DNA of 64,000 nt from an uncultured Commensalibacter sp. GTDB taxonomy: Bacteria; Pseudomonadota; Alphaproteobacteria; Acetobacterales; Acetobacteraceae. The notes under the pieces were generated by a model, which worked only from the letters and a program-made list of their open reading frames with translations, did not search any database and had not been told where the DNA came from. Shown here piece after piece: positions 54,264 to 63,355 of the stretch. The DNA lies in assembly GCA_945266285.1 (NCBI GenBank), contig CALYOP010000001.1:310001-374000 (forward strand), read 5' to 3'. Positions within the stretch are counted from its first letter, which is position 1, and each line of letters starts with the position of its first letter. The position numbers and the translations under genes are program-made.

Positions 54264-55682
54264 ATGAATGCTGATGTGCTTCTCACTGCTCTTACAGAAT
54301 TGTTAGGACCTCGTGGGATATTAACAAACCCGAAGGATACCGAATCATATGATACCGATTGGCGAGAAATCTTTCATGGTAAAAGCCTAGCTGTAATAAG
54401 ACCGGCAAATACGGAAGAAGTAGCAAAAGCTGTTTATCTTTGTGCTAAACATAATGTTGCTATTGTTCCACAAGGTGGCAATACCAGTTTAGTCGGAGGT
54501 GCAACACCATCTGCTGATGGGAGTCAGATTGTTCTTAATCTTAGTCGCCTCAAACAAATTCGTTCTATTGATCCGATTGATCGAACAATGATCATTGAAT
54601 CCGGTGTAACTTTGGAAGAAGCTCAGAATGCTGCAAAACAAGCCGGTTTATATTTACCCATTGTGATTTCTTCTCAAGGGTCTGCACAAATCGGTGGTAT
54701 TATTGCGACAAATGCCGGTGGGAATAATACGCTTCGTTATGGAAATACGCGTGAATTTGTTCTGGGCTTAGAAATTGTTACTGCAGATGGTCATATTTTG
54801 CACAACCTACGTCGTCTTCGAAAAGATAATACAGGTTATGCGCTACGACAACTTTTCATCGGTTCTGAAGGAACTTTAGGAATTATCACTGCGGCCGTTT
54901 TACAGCTTCACCCGCAACCTCATTCTATTGAAGTTGCTTTTTGCGCTTTGCCTGATCTCGATAAAGCGCTTGAATTACTAAATCTATTTCATAATCATAA
55001 TCCTGCTGCCTTACAGGCTTTTGAATTCATTTCCCAAACAGGCATGGACTTAGTCTGTTCGCAATTTGATGACATTCAATTTCCATTGGAAAATAAGGGA
55101 CCGGTTTATATTCTGGTTGAACTAGCATTACCTGATAAAGGTAATGGGTTACGCCAATTATTAGAATCTGTTTTAGAACAAGCCTTTGAAAAAGAGATCG
55201 TTATCGACGCAATTATTGCTGAAAGTGAAACGCAACAGCAAAAATTATGGCGGCTTCGAGAAGAACAATCCGAATCACAAAAAAGAGCGGGTGCAAATAT
55301 TAAAAATGATGTATCCGTTCCGATTTCTCATATTCCAGAGCTGATTAAACGCGCAACCTCTGCCTGTGAACGCATTTGCCCTGGTATAAGAGTTGCTCCC
55401 TTTGGTCACTTAGGCGATGGAAATATTCATCTTAATCTGGTGCAACCTCTTGATGGTGATCCCACTGCGTTTATGGCACAAGATCACGAATTGATGGATG
55501 CTGTTAGTCAAGTTGTCTTTGATCTAGAAGGGTCCTTTTCCGCAGAACATGGCGTTGGTCAGTTAAAAAATTACATGATGACTTCATGGCGTGGCGGCAC
55601 TGAACTTGAATTAATGCGCAAAATCAAACAAGCATTGGATCCAAAAAATATTTTAAATCCTGGGAAAATTTTTCCAGAGTAA
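54264..55682 (+). CDS. FAD-binding oxidoreductase (GlcD / D-lactate dehydrogenase-like)
   Basis: 472-residue flavoprotein of the VAO/GlcD family that oxidises 2-hydroxy acids such as glycolate, D-lactate or D-2-hydroxyglutarate. FAD-binding PP-loop VPQGGNTSLVGGATP, then GSAQIGGIIATNAGGNN, and the C-terminal FAD-oxidase domain with GHLGDGNIHLNL and AEHGVGQLKNYM (catalytic His residues). D-lactate from GloB would be a natural substrate, but this is inference. Last gene of the cysQ run, with a terminator after it. Confidence 0.9.
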   Translation: MNADVLLTALTELLGPRGILTNPKDTESYDTDWREIFHGKSLAVIRPANTEEVAKAVYLCAKHNVAIVPQGGNTSLVGGATPSADGSQIVLNLSRLKQIRSIDPIDRTMIIESGVTLEEAQNAAKQAGLYLPIVISSQGSAQIGGIIATNAGGNNTLRYGNTREFVLGLEIVTADGHILHNLRRLRKDNTGYALRQLFIGSEGTLGIITAAVLQLHPQPHSIEVAFCALPDLDKALELLNLFHNHNPAALQAFEFISQTGMDLVCSQFDDIQFPLENKGPVYILVELALPDKGNGLRQLLESVLEQAFEKEIVIDAIIAESETQQQKLWRLREEQSESQKRAGANIKNDVSVPISHIPELIKRATSACERICPGIRVAPFGHLGDGNIHLNLVQPLDGDPTAFMAQDHELMDAVSQVVFDLEGSFSAEHGVGQLKNYMMTSWRGGTELELMRKIKQALDPKNILNPGKIFPE

Positions 55683-55695
55683 TTCCCCTTAGAAA

Positions 55696-55753
55696 AACGC
55701 CTTTACAAAATAAGCATTCAAAACGACTTGATTATGTAAAGGCGTTATTTTTC
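55696..55753. terminator. Bidirectional terminator between the FAD oxidoreductase and EEP genes
   Basis: AACGCCTTTACA (55696-55707) pairs with TGTAAAGGCGTT (55735-55746). On the plus strand it is followed by ATTTTTCTTTT. It serves convergent transcription; the minus-strand side has TTTTTCTAAG-like DNA after it. Confidence 0.82.
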
Positions 55754-55777
55754 TTTTCATTATTATGGCTAACGATA

Positions 55778-55837
55778 TTACTGTGCCGTTGGTAATGAAA
55801 AACGAATCTGTAACGGAAGATGATCTGATCCTTCTAA
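55778..55837 (-). pseudogene. Out-of-frame C-terminal tail of the EEP gene
   Basis: Reading the minus strand from 55837 in the next frame gives LEGSDHLPLQIRFSLPTAQ followed by TAA. This is the expected C-terminus of an EEP protein, with the catalytic Ser-Asp-His. It is separated from the main frame by a one-base shift at about 55836-55845. Confidence 0.7.
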
Positions 55838-56736
55838 CTTGAGAGTTTAACCTCGTGGATTTGGATATCAGCGGTTGAAAATATTTGATCAATAGGTAAA
55901 CCAATTACGGGTAATATAAAACTACGGAGTGGTTCAGGAACATCAAGGGTTAACCATGATGGAGCATGGTCTATATAATTGGTTTCTGTTCTTTCCTTTA
56001 TTCGCTGAATCATATTACTCCACGTCACAGCATTGAAATCACCTGCTATTAATTTTGTTTTTTCTGGTTTTAAATTCAAAGCATCAACTTGCGCTTTTAG
56101 ATCGTAAGGCCATGGCCAATTTAGATGTACTGATGATAAATGAAACGGCGCATAATGCGCTCCAATCATTACCTCCGTGTCCACCCATTCCGAATCTTTC
56201 GGACATTGCTTCATATCCATTTTTATAGGATAACGCGATAAAATACCGGCCCCACCTATAACCTGATGATGTTCTTTTTTAGAACAACGAAAGTCATAAT
56301 AACCCTGTTTTTTTGCTATCTGATCAATTACTATTTGCCAATGTTTTGATGCTTCTTGATAGGTTACAAAATCAGGGTTCTCATGCTCAATCAGATGAAT
56401 TAAAGCTTCTACATTTTTGTTATCAAATCGCAAATTTGTCTGAATAAGTGTAAAAGTTTTAACCTTTTCAGAAGGTGTCGTAAGTTTAACACCATATGGG
56501 ATATAAGTGCTTATCAATGCCAAAAAGGAAAACAATACTATTCCGATAGCATTGCGCCGTGAAGTAGTAAATAATAAGGGTAATACACTAACAATAAGTG
56601 CATAAACCAGCAACCGACGCAAATGGGCCAATGAATCAAGTGGATATGCAAATTTGCCGAAAAAACTTATTCCAATAAGTATTATTCCAATGGCCAAAAA
56701 AAAGCGCAAAATATAGCGTAAAATTTTATTACACAT
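55834..56736 (-). CDS. Membrane-anchored EEP family protein, frameshifted before its C-terminal motif
   Basis: 300-residue endonuclease/exonuclease/phosphatase family protein with three N-terminal transmembrane helices (about 8-30, 36-56, 62-80), then an EEP domain: LIQTNLRFDN, NPDFVTYQEASKHW (Glu), LSSVHLNWPWP, KLIAGDFNAVTW (Asp-x-Asn) and LPIDQIFST. The frame ends EVKLSS and stops, before the Ser-Asp-His motif needed for catalysis. That motif lies immediately downstream in another frame. So the gene is either recently broken, or the junction is a sequencing error, or the frame is phase-variable. The substrate is unknown. Confidence 0.82.
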   Translation of the reverse strand: MCNKILRYILRFFLAIGIILIGISFFGKFAYPLDSLAHLRRLLVYALIVSVLPLLFTTSRRNAIGIVLFSFLALISTYIPYGVKLTTPSEKVKTFTLIQTNLRFDNKNVEALIHLIEHENPDFVTYQEASKHWQIVIDQIAKKQGYYDFRCSKKEHHQVIGGAGILSRYPIKMDMKQCPKDSEWVDTEVMIGAHYAPFHLSSVHLNWPWPYDLKAQVDALNLKPEKTKLIAGDFNAVTWSNMIQRIKERTETNYIDHAPSWLTLDVPEPLRSFILPVIGLPIDQIFSTADIQIHEVKLSS

Positions 56737-57280
56737 TTAATTATGAAAGCAACCTATTTAATAGCTTTAAAATTGTTTATTGCGTTATAAACTATTTCTT
56801 TCATGTGTAAATATGATTAATTTATATGTTCTAAAATATACTTTAGATGAACAAATAATAATCATTTTATTATAAATATATTTTTGTATTTTTATTTAAG
56901 GTTATAAATTTCTTCAATTAATTGCTATTAAAGAAACAGATTTTTAATTTTCGAAATAAAAAATAAAATTTTGATATTAGCATTAAAATTTTTCCACTTA
57001 ACGAAACAACATTGCTGATTTTCTAACCGCTTTGATCAATGAAATTTGCAGACCAAATATTCTGAGCTTAAAATCACAAAATTCATATTGATATTGAAAA
57101 AATCATTTTACAAATTCCATAATTGTTAAAACAATTTTTCTACAGGCAAATTTAATTTGATCAATTACTTGCATATATTCTATGCATCTTTTAAAAATAT
57201 GCTCAATTCACAATAGGTTTCTATTTTTAATATTTAGTAGTAAACAGACATCAGCTAGGTTTAAGGCGAGATAATATATT
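56737..57280. other. AT-rich region upstream of the lpt-surA-rsmA operon
   Basis: 544 bases, no gene recognised. Two perfect inverted repeats stand out: AATTGTT-AA-AACAATT (57121-57136) and TGCATA-TATTC-TATGCA (57170-57186). Either could be a regulator site for the lptF promoter. No -35/-10 pair was found with confidence. Confidence 0.5.
57170..57186. promoter_or_regulatory. Inverted repeat upstream of lptF
   Basis: TGCATA (57170-57175) and TATGCA (57181-57186) with a 5-base spacer, about 95 bases before the lptF ATG. Shape fits a dimeric repressor site. No known regulator is implied. Confidence 0.35.
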
Positions 57281-58438
57281 ATGCGTTTATTTAATTCGAT
57301 ACGCCTTCCTATGTTTGACCGATATATTCTTCGTCAATTGCTTGTCGCATTAACGGCCACAACGGGGAGCTTAGCAGCACTAATCTGGCTTACACAGTCA
57401 CTCCGATTTGTATCGCTTGTCGTAGATCGTGGGCTATCCTTAGGCGTATTTCTCAAACTTACAGGGATGTTATTGCCCTCTTTTATTGCAGTTATCATGC
57501 CGATTACAACTTTTGTCGTTGTTCAGTTTGTCTATCAGCGTTTATCCACTGATCGCGAATTAATCGTCATGCGAGCCGCAGGGGTTTCCACTTTCTTCTT
57601 AGCCCGTGCCGGCATGATCTGTGCGCTGATTGCCTGTATTTGTTGTTATATACTTAATATTTGGATTGTTCCTTTATCGTATCATTCATTTCGACAATAT
57701 GAATTTACTATAAGAAACAAAATGGCGGCTTTTATGCTGCAAGAAGGTGTTTTTACATCAGTTTCTGATAATTTGACCGTTTACATACGATCACGCGACC
57801 GAAATGGAATTCTAAAGGGGATTTTAATCGAAGATGATCGGCAACATGATAACCGTGCTACTATTTTTGCAGAACGCGGAAATCTATTAATAATTAATGA
57901 TCAACCTCAAGTATTATTATTTAATGGTTCCAGAGAAGTTATTGATCATAAAACTGGCCGTTTAAACGTTCTGAACTTTGAAAGAAACACTATTGATCTT
58001 TCTTCAAATAAAGATGACAAAACCCAGTACCGTGATGCAGCAGAAATGTCTTTGACAGAATTATTAAATCCCAATGCCCAGGAAGTCGCCAATAGAGATT
58101 TTGGTAAATTGGAAGTTGAAGCACATCGACGTTTAACCTCCCCTATCACTGCATTTTCATTTGCCATGATTGCACTTTTTAGTATCCTACGAGGAGGTTT
58201 CTCGCGTTATGGAAATATTTTTCGTCCCTTAAGTGCTATTTTGACGGTCATCGGAATCATATCTTTAACGCTTATCGTTCAAAATTTATCTAGTCGGAAT
58301 GTTTCTCTTATTCCTTTAATATGGCTGACTTCTGCCCTTCCCGGGGTAATTTGTTGTGTTTTATTATATGGGAAAGAAATGACATTTTCTAAAATTAAAC
58401 GTAACTATTTTTTATCCAATAAATTACCATCGAGATAA
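57281..58438 (+). CDS. lptF: LPS export ABC transporter permease LptF
   Basis: Permease half of the LptB2FG transporter that extracts lipopolysaccharide from the inner membrane, 385 residues. Starts with FDRYILRQLLVALTATTGSLAALIWLTQSLRF, has six transmembrane segments and a periplasmic beta-jellyroll domain (about 140-265), and the coupling-helix motif STDRELIVMRAAGVST. An in-frame ATG at 57311 is an alternative start. Confidence 0.95.
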   Translation: MRLFNSIRLPMFDRYILRQLLVALTATTGSLAALIWLTQSLRFVSLVVDRGLSLGVFLKLTGMLLPSFIAVIMPITTFVVVQFVYQRLSTDRELIVMRAAGVSTFFLARAGMICALIACICCYILNIWIVPLSYHSFRQYEFTIRNKMAAFMLQEGVFTSVSDNLTVYIRSRDRNGILKGILIEDDRQHDNRATIFAERGNLLIINDQPQVLLFNGSREVIDHKTGRLNVLNFERNTIDLSSNKDDKTQYRDAAEMSLTELLNPNAQEVANRDFGKLEVEAHRRLTSPITAFSFAMIALFSILRGGFSRYGNIFRPLSAILTVIGIISLTLIVQNLSSRNVSLIPLIWLTSALPGVICCVLLYGKEMTFSKIKRNYFLSNKLPSR

Positions 58439-58440
58439 AA

Positions 58441-59559
58441 ATGTCCTCCGCTAGAATTATATCTTTTTATATCGCCAAGCAATTTACCTTTGCCGCTATT
58501 TGTATGATTCTGGCTTTAACAGGGTTGGTTTCTTTATTTGATTTCATTGATCTATTACGACGTGTTGCAACAAAGCCCCATGTTTCCACGAATATAGCAA
58601 CGCATATTGCGCTTTATCATATCCCTTATTTTTCAATGGAAATATTGCCGTTTGGCATTCTTCTTGGAGGTATTATCTGCTTTTGGAGATTAACCCGATC
58701 TTCAGAACTGATTGTCATCCGTGCTGGAGGTGTCTCAGCATGGCAATTCCTGATGGCGCCGGTTTTCAGCGCTTTTCTCATTGGGTTATTCTCGATTACG
58801 GTGATTTCTCCAATTTCATCGATCTTATACAGCAAAGCAGAAATTCTTGATCAAACTTATCTGAAAACCGGAGGGGGAAAACTAACCAATCTCTCGGGTG
58901 GATCCTTATGGATAAGACAAGCTGACAATATGATCGTTCCGCATGGTGTTGCAATTATGCATGCACAACGTGTTCATGTGAAGGATGATACCCTTCATAT
59001 CTATGGAATCAGCATTTTTCGTCTTGACGATACCGACCATTTACTGGTTCGTGTTGAATCACCTGCTGGTTATTTAGAATATAACAAGCAATGGGTGCTA
59101 TATAATACACATCTATTAGAACCGGATAAATTACCTGTAGACCAAGGAACGATTACTTTGCCGACCGATCTGTCATTAAACAGTATTCAAGAAAGCTTTT
59201 CTTCGCCGGATACTTTATCCCTATGGACCTTGCCTGGTTTTATAGGGCTGCTGGATCGTTCTGGATTTTCTTCTATTGGGCATCGGTTACACTTTCAAGC
59301 ATTGTTAGCGCAACCTTTACTAGCAGGAACAATGACCTTGGTTGCTGCAGGATTTTCGATGCGTTCCAGTCGTCGTGGAGGTGTTGCACGCATGATTGGC
59401 TCTGGTGTCGCAGCTGGCTTTGCATTATTTACAATTTCTAAAATCGCTGAACAATTTGGCCAATCTGGAGCTTTACCAACCTTTATGGCAGCATGGGCAC
59501 CCACCGCAGCGGGTCTCTTTCTAGCAATTGCTTTACTCATTTATTTGGAAGATGGCTGA
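58441..59559 (+). CDS. lptG: LPS export ABC transporter permease LptG
   Basis: Second permease of LptB2FG, 372 residues, six transmembrane helices around a periplasmic jellyroll. SSELIVIRAGGVSAWQFL is the coupling-helix motif shared with LptF. Two bases after lptF; its TGA overlaps the lptD ATG (TGATG), so the genes are coupled. Confidence 0.95.
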   Translation: MSSARIISFYIAKQFTFAAICMILALTGLVSLFDFIDLLRRVATKPHVSTNIATHIALYHIPYFSMEILPFGILLGGIICFWRLTRSSELIVIRAGGVSAWQFLMAPVFSAFLIGLFSITVISPISSILYSKAEILDQTYLKTGGGKLTNLSGGSLWIRQADNMIVPHGVAIMHAQRVHVKDDTLHIYGISIFRLDDTDHLLVRVESPAGYLEYNKQWVLYNTHLLEPDKLPVDQGTITLPTDLSLNSIQESFSSPDTLSLWTLPGFIGLLDRSGFSSIGHRLHFQALLAQPLLAGTMTLVAAGFSMRSSRRGGVARMIGSGVAAGFALFTISKIAEQFGQSGALPTFMAAWAPTAAGLFLAIALLIYLEDG

Positions 59560-61952
59560 TGCATAGACCGAATCCTTCTTCAGAATTAAAAAAACGGCGG
59601 AATCGCAATTCACCAAAGTTTTCCCAAAGACCACTTTTAACAGCGACGATGTTAAGTGGCTCTATGATAACCGCTTGCCTTCTTGCAAGTCATGTCTCTG
59701 CCCAAATGCAGGTTGCCCATACGAATATTGGTCGTACCAATGGTGCACCTTTCTCTGAAGGTGACCCGGTTACATTTCAAGCGGATTCGGTTTCATATGA
59801 TGCAAAAGGAGGCATTGTCACTTGGACAGGCAATGTCCAAATATGGCAAAACGATCACGTCCTTAGAGCCGATAAAGTATCCTTTAACCGCACAACGAAT
59901 ATAGCTGTTGCCGAAGGCAATGTCGCCATGGTTGAACCCGATGGCGAAATACTCTTTACACAGTATACCGAACTTGGTGAAGGTATGCGTGAAGGTGTTA
60001 TGGGACAAATTTATGCTCTTTTAGCCGATGATGGAAAATTGGCAGCTAATGGTGCACGTCGTACTGGTGGTAAAGTTCACGACTTAAGTCGTTCCGTTTA
60101 TACGGCCTGCCCCATTTGTGCAAAAGATCCTAAAAAACCACCATTTTGGCAAATCAGAGCATATCAAGCCACACGAGATATGGAACATCAACGTATCGAT
60201 TACAGTGATGCTTTTATTGATATTATGGGTGTTCCTGTTTTTTATTTGCCTTTCTTTTCTATGGTTGACCCTTCTGTCAAACGGAAAAGTGGTTTCCTAA
60301 TGCCGAATGTTTCATGGGGTAATAAATATTTAGGTGTCTATGGGACGATCCCTTATTATTGGGCAATTAATAATTGGTCAGATATGACCCTTACCCCTTT
60401 ATTCTCAAGCAAAACCGGACCACAATTAACTGCTAATTATCGCGCTCGATTTAATCAGGGAATGTTACGTGCTTGGGGTGCAGTCGCTTATGATACCCTT
60501 CATCAAGATAAATGGCATAATAATAGCTTAAATCGGGATGTTGATAGTTATAAAAAAGGGGTACAAGGCTATTTCTTCTTAAAAACAGAATGGGCTTTGA
60601 ATAAGTATTGGCGTTATGGTGCTAATATCAACGTCGCAAGTAGCGCTAACTATATGCGTGATTACCGTGTTAACGGTTACGGTAATGATATGCTTCCTTC
60701 GACGCTTTACCTCGAAGGATTTGGCGAAGGTTCTTATTCCAAAGTCGATATGCAGGCCTTTCAAGGATTGAACCGAGGCGTAATTAACGATAGTGAACTG
60801 CCATTTGTGCTTCCACGTTATACCTATAGCTATTTTGGCCAACCAGATGCTTGGGGTGGTCGTTTCTCGTTAAATACTACTGATTTTATTATATCTCGTT
60901 CTAATGGTGTTTCTGATCAAAGAGGAGAAGTCGCACTTAATTGGGATCGGCCATTTAATACCAATATTGGTCAAAAATGGTTATTAACCTTACATGTTGA
61001 TTCCAATATTTATCGCGGTAGTCATCTAAGCGAAATGCCGCTTTATTCCAACCGTTATTACCGCCATGGTTCGCATGTCAGTGGACAAGTGCTACCCACC
61101 ATCGCAATGAAGATGAATTGGCCATTTATGCGCCAGTTCCATGTTGGTGATTCCGTAGGGACACAAGTATTAGAACCCATCATTCAATTGATTGCTGCCC
61201 CTAATTCAGGGAATAGCCTGAATCGTTTAATGCCAAATGAAGATAGTCTAAATTATGAATTTACGGATTCAACGCTTTTTTCTTTAAATCGATTCCAAGG
61301 CACTGACCGTTTGGACAGTGGTGCTCGTGCCAATATAGGTGTTCATGGAAATTGGATATGGAATGGTCATCAAGTCGATTTCTTAGTTGGTCAGAGCTAT
61401 CAAGCTCATATACAGAAAAACCTTCTTCCTCGTTCCGGTCTTAATCACCACATGTCGGATGTGGTTGCTAGATTAAAAGTTTCTCCCGTCAATTGGATTA
61501 ACTTTACGACCCGCACCCGAGTTGATCCAAATACTGGAAATATCAATTTTGGTGATGCCATCTTTACTGCAGGGATACCTCATTTTGGTATTAGTGGCGG
61601 TTACGTATGGCAACCAAATACACCTTATTACTATTACTATAATCGTCTTTATAATTATAATAATCGTAGAAATGATGTGTTTGCGCATGAATACTTCAAA
61701 AATACAAGTGAATTAACAATGGGCCTTTCAACAGCTTGGGATCATTGGCATGGTTCCTTGTTCGGACGACGTAGTCTGGATAGAGGTAGATTTGCTGCAG
61801 TTGGTGGAACTGTTGGGTATCAGAACGATTGCTTTGGTCTTGATACCGTTTATCTAAAACAATATACAATAGTAGGCGGTGAACAGAATAGCCAGACTGT
61901 CCTATTTATGTTTACTTTCAAAACCCTTGGCACTTTTGGGATGAATGGATGA
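59559..61952 (+). CDS. lptD: LPS-assembly protein LptD
   Basis: Outer membrane translocon that inserts lipopolysaccharide into the outer leaflet, 797 residues. Signal peptide TMLSGSMITACLLASHVSAQ after a basic start; OstA-like jellyroll (about 50-165) with VSYDAKGGIVTWTGNVQIW; then the large beta-barrel with YSDAFIDIMGVPVFYLPFF and KRKSGFLMPNVSWGNKYL. Cysteine pair in YTACPICAKD may form the disulfides. A Tyr/Asn-rich loop lies near 61620-61680. Start ATG at 59559 overlaps the lptG stop; a longer frame from 59493 lies inside lptG and is rejected. Confidence 0.95.
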   Translation: MHRPNPSSELKKRRNRNSPKFSQRPLLTATMLSGSMITACLLASHVSAQMQVAHTNIGRTNGAPFSEGDPVTFQADSVSYDAKGGIVTWTGNVQIWQNDHVLRADKVSFNRTTNIAVAEGNVAMVEPDGEILFTQYTELGEGMREGVMGQIYALLADDGKLAANGARRTGGKVHDLSRSVYTACPICAKDPKKPPFWQIRAYQATRDMEHQRIDYSDAFIDIMGVPVFYLPFFSMVDPSVKRKSGFLMPNVSWGNKYLGVYGTIPYYWAINNWSDMTLTPLFSSKTGPQLTANYRARFNQGMLRAWGAVAYDTLHQDKWHNNSLNRDVDSYKKGVQGYFFLKTEWALNKYWRYGANINVASSANYMRDYRVNGYGNDMLPSTLYLEGFGEGSYSKVDMQAFQGLNRGVINDSELPFVLPRYTYSYFGQPDAWGGRFSLNTTDFIISRSNGVSDQRGEVALNWDRPFNTNIGQKWLLTLHVDSNIYRGSHLSEMPLYSNRYYRHGSHVSGQVLPTIAMKMNWPFMRQFHVGDSVGTQVLEPIIQLIAAPNSGNSLNRLMPNEDSLNYEFTDSTLFSLNRFQGTDRLDSGARANIGVHGNWIWNGHQVDFLVGQSYQAHIQKNLLPRSGLNHHMSDVVARLKVSPVNWINFTTRTRVDPNTGNINFGDAIFTAGIPHFGISGGYVWQPNTPYYYYYNRLYNYNNRRNDVFAHEYFKNTSELTMGLSTAWDHWHGSLFGRRSLDRGRFAAVGGTVGYQNDCFGLDTVYLKQYTIVGGEQNSQTVLFMFTFKTLGTFGMNG

Positions 61953-63352
61953 TTGATTTTTCAGTTAAAAAACCTATTAAATATGCTTTGTATTTAGGCA
62001 GTTACCTAATGGTAATAGGTGGTTTGAACGTAATAGCCTCTAATCTATCGGAAGCGGCGTCCAGACATCATAATTCCCCAGAGGCTTCTACTACTATCAA
62101 TTCACAAAGTATGGGGGATGATTTTTCAACATCTGATGCCAGTCTTTCCGAAGAAAGCAAGATTATCGCCATCATCAATGGCGAATTATTAACCGAACGT
62201 GATGTTAATAACCGGGAAAAACTTTTTGAATTAACAGCAGGATTACATCTCAGTCCTGAAGTTATGAAAAATATTCGTCCTCAGTTAATTAAACAACTGG
62301 TTAATGAACGTTTACGTACCCAGGAAATGCTGCGGCGACATATTAATATTGCGCCAGAGCAGATTGCCGATGCAATTGCTGACATTGAAAAACGTAATAA
62401 TATGCCACCAAATGCGCTACGTGATCGCTTATCCGCAGATGGGGTATCGTTAAATACTTTAATTGATCAAATCAGGCTACAGCTTGGTTGGGGGCAAGTT
62501 ATTCAACAACAACTTGGCGAACAGTCTCATATCACGGCTCAAGAAGTTGTACAACGGCAAAATGCTTTAAAACGTGAAGTAGGACAGACTGAATTTCTAG
62601 TTAATGAAATCTTTGTTCCAGTCGAAAATGCGCGCCATCCCGAACAGGAATTAAAATTTACAGAAACGATTATTCAACAACTTCGTAACGGGGCTCCTTT
62701 CCCTATTGTTGCAGCCCAGTTTTCTCAATCCCAAAGTGCTTTACAAGGTGGTTCTTTAGGTTGGGTTCAAGAAGATAATCTTGATCCCGAAGTTGTTAAT
62801 GTAGCTAAGAAAATGCCGATTGGTGCGGTCTCTAATCCTATCCAAGTTGCAGGCGGATATATTATTGCAACCATCGGAGGTCGCAGAACTATTGGTAATG
62901 AAATGGGCACCCTGGTTAATATTCGTCAGGTATATTTACCCTTTTCTTCCAAACTTGATCCACATAATCCAACCCAACAACAGGTTGCAACCCTTAATCA
63001 AGCAAATAAACTACGTACCACATTACATAATTGTGCCGATGTTGAATCAGCCAATCAAAAGGCAGGTTCGGGACGCCCCTCGGATCCAGGGATTATACAA
63101 TTAGAGCGCTTGAATCCAGAAATGGCTAGTCTTTTAAAAGGGTTACAAATTGGACAATTAAGTAAGCCTTTGGTTTCTACCGAAGGAATTAGCCTGATCA
63201 TGATCTGTTCTCAAGAAAAGAAAAATCTTGCTGACATTTCTGCAAGCGAAATCGCCAATCAGTTACTTAATCAACGTGTTGAGCAAACCGCGCAACAACT
63301 TGAACGTGACCTTCACCGTCAAGCTATCATCCAATGGCGGAATAAAAAATAA
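61949..63352 (+). CDS. surA: Peptidylprolyl isomerase / SurA-like periplasmic chaperone
   Basis: Periplasmic chaperone for outer membrane proteins such as LptD and the OmpA-like porin, 467 residues. N-terminal signal or anchor segment (ALYLGSYLMVIGGLNVIA), SurA N-domain (IIAIINGELLTERDVNNREKL and RPQLIKQLVNERLRTQEM), a parvulin PPIC domain (about 230-330, GGSLGWVQEDNLDPEV) and a C-terminal helical and PPIC-like part. Overlaps lptD by 4 bases. Confidence 0.94.
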   Translation: MIDFSVKKPIKYALYLGSYLMVIGGLNVIASNLSEAASRHHNSPEASTTINSQSMGDDFSTSDASLSEESKIIAIINGELLTERDVNNREKLFELTAGLHLSPEVMKNIRPQLIKQLVNERLRTQEMLRRHINIAPEQIADAIADIEKRNNMPPNALRDRLSADGVSLNTLIDQIRLQLGWGQVIQQQLGEQSHITAQEVVQRQNALKREVGQTEFLVNEIFVPVENARHPEQELKFTETIIQQLRNGAPFPIVAAQFSQSQSALQGGSLGWVQEDNLDPEVVNVAKKMPIGAVSNPIQVAGGYIIATIGGRRTIGNEMGTLVNIRQVYLPFSSKLDPHNPTQQQVATLNQANKLRTTLHNCADVESANQKAGSGRPSDPGIIQLERLNPEMASLLKGLQIGQLSKPLVSTEGISLIMICSQEKKNLADISASEIANQLLNQRVEQTAQQLERDLHRQAIIQWRNKK

Positions 63353-63355
63353 CCC

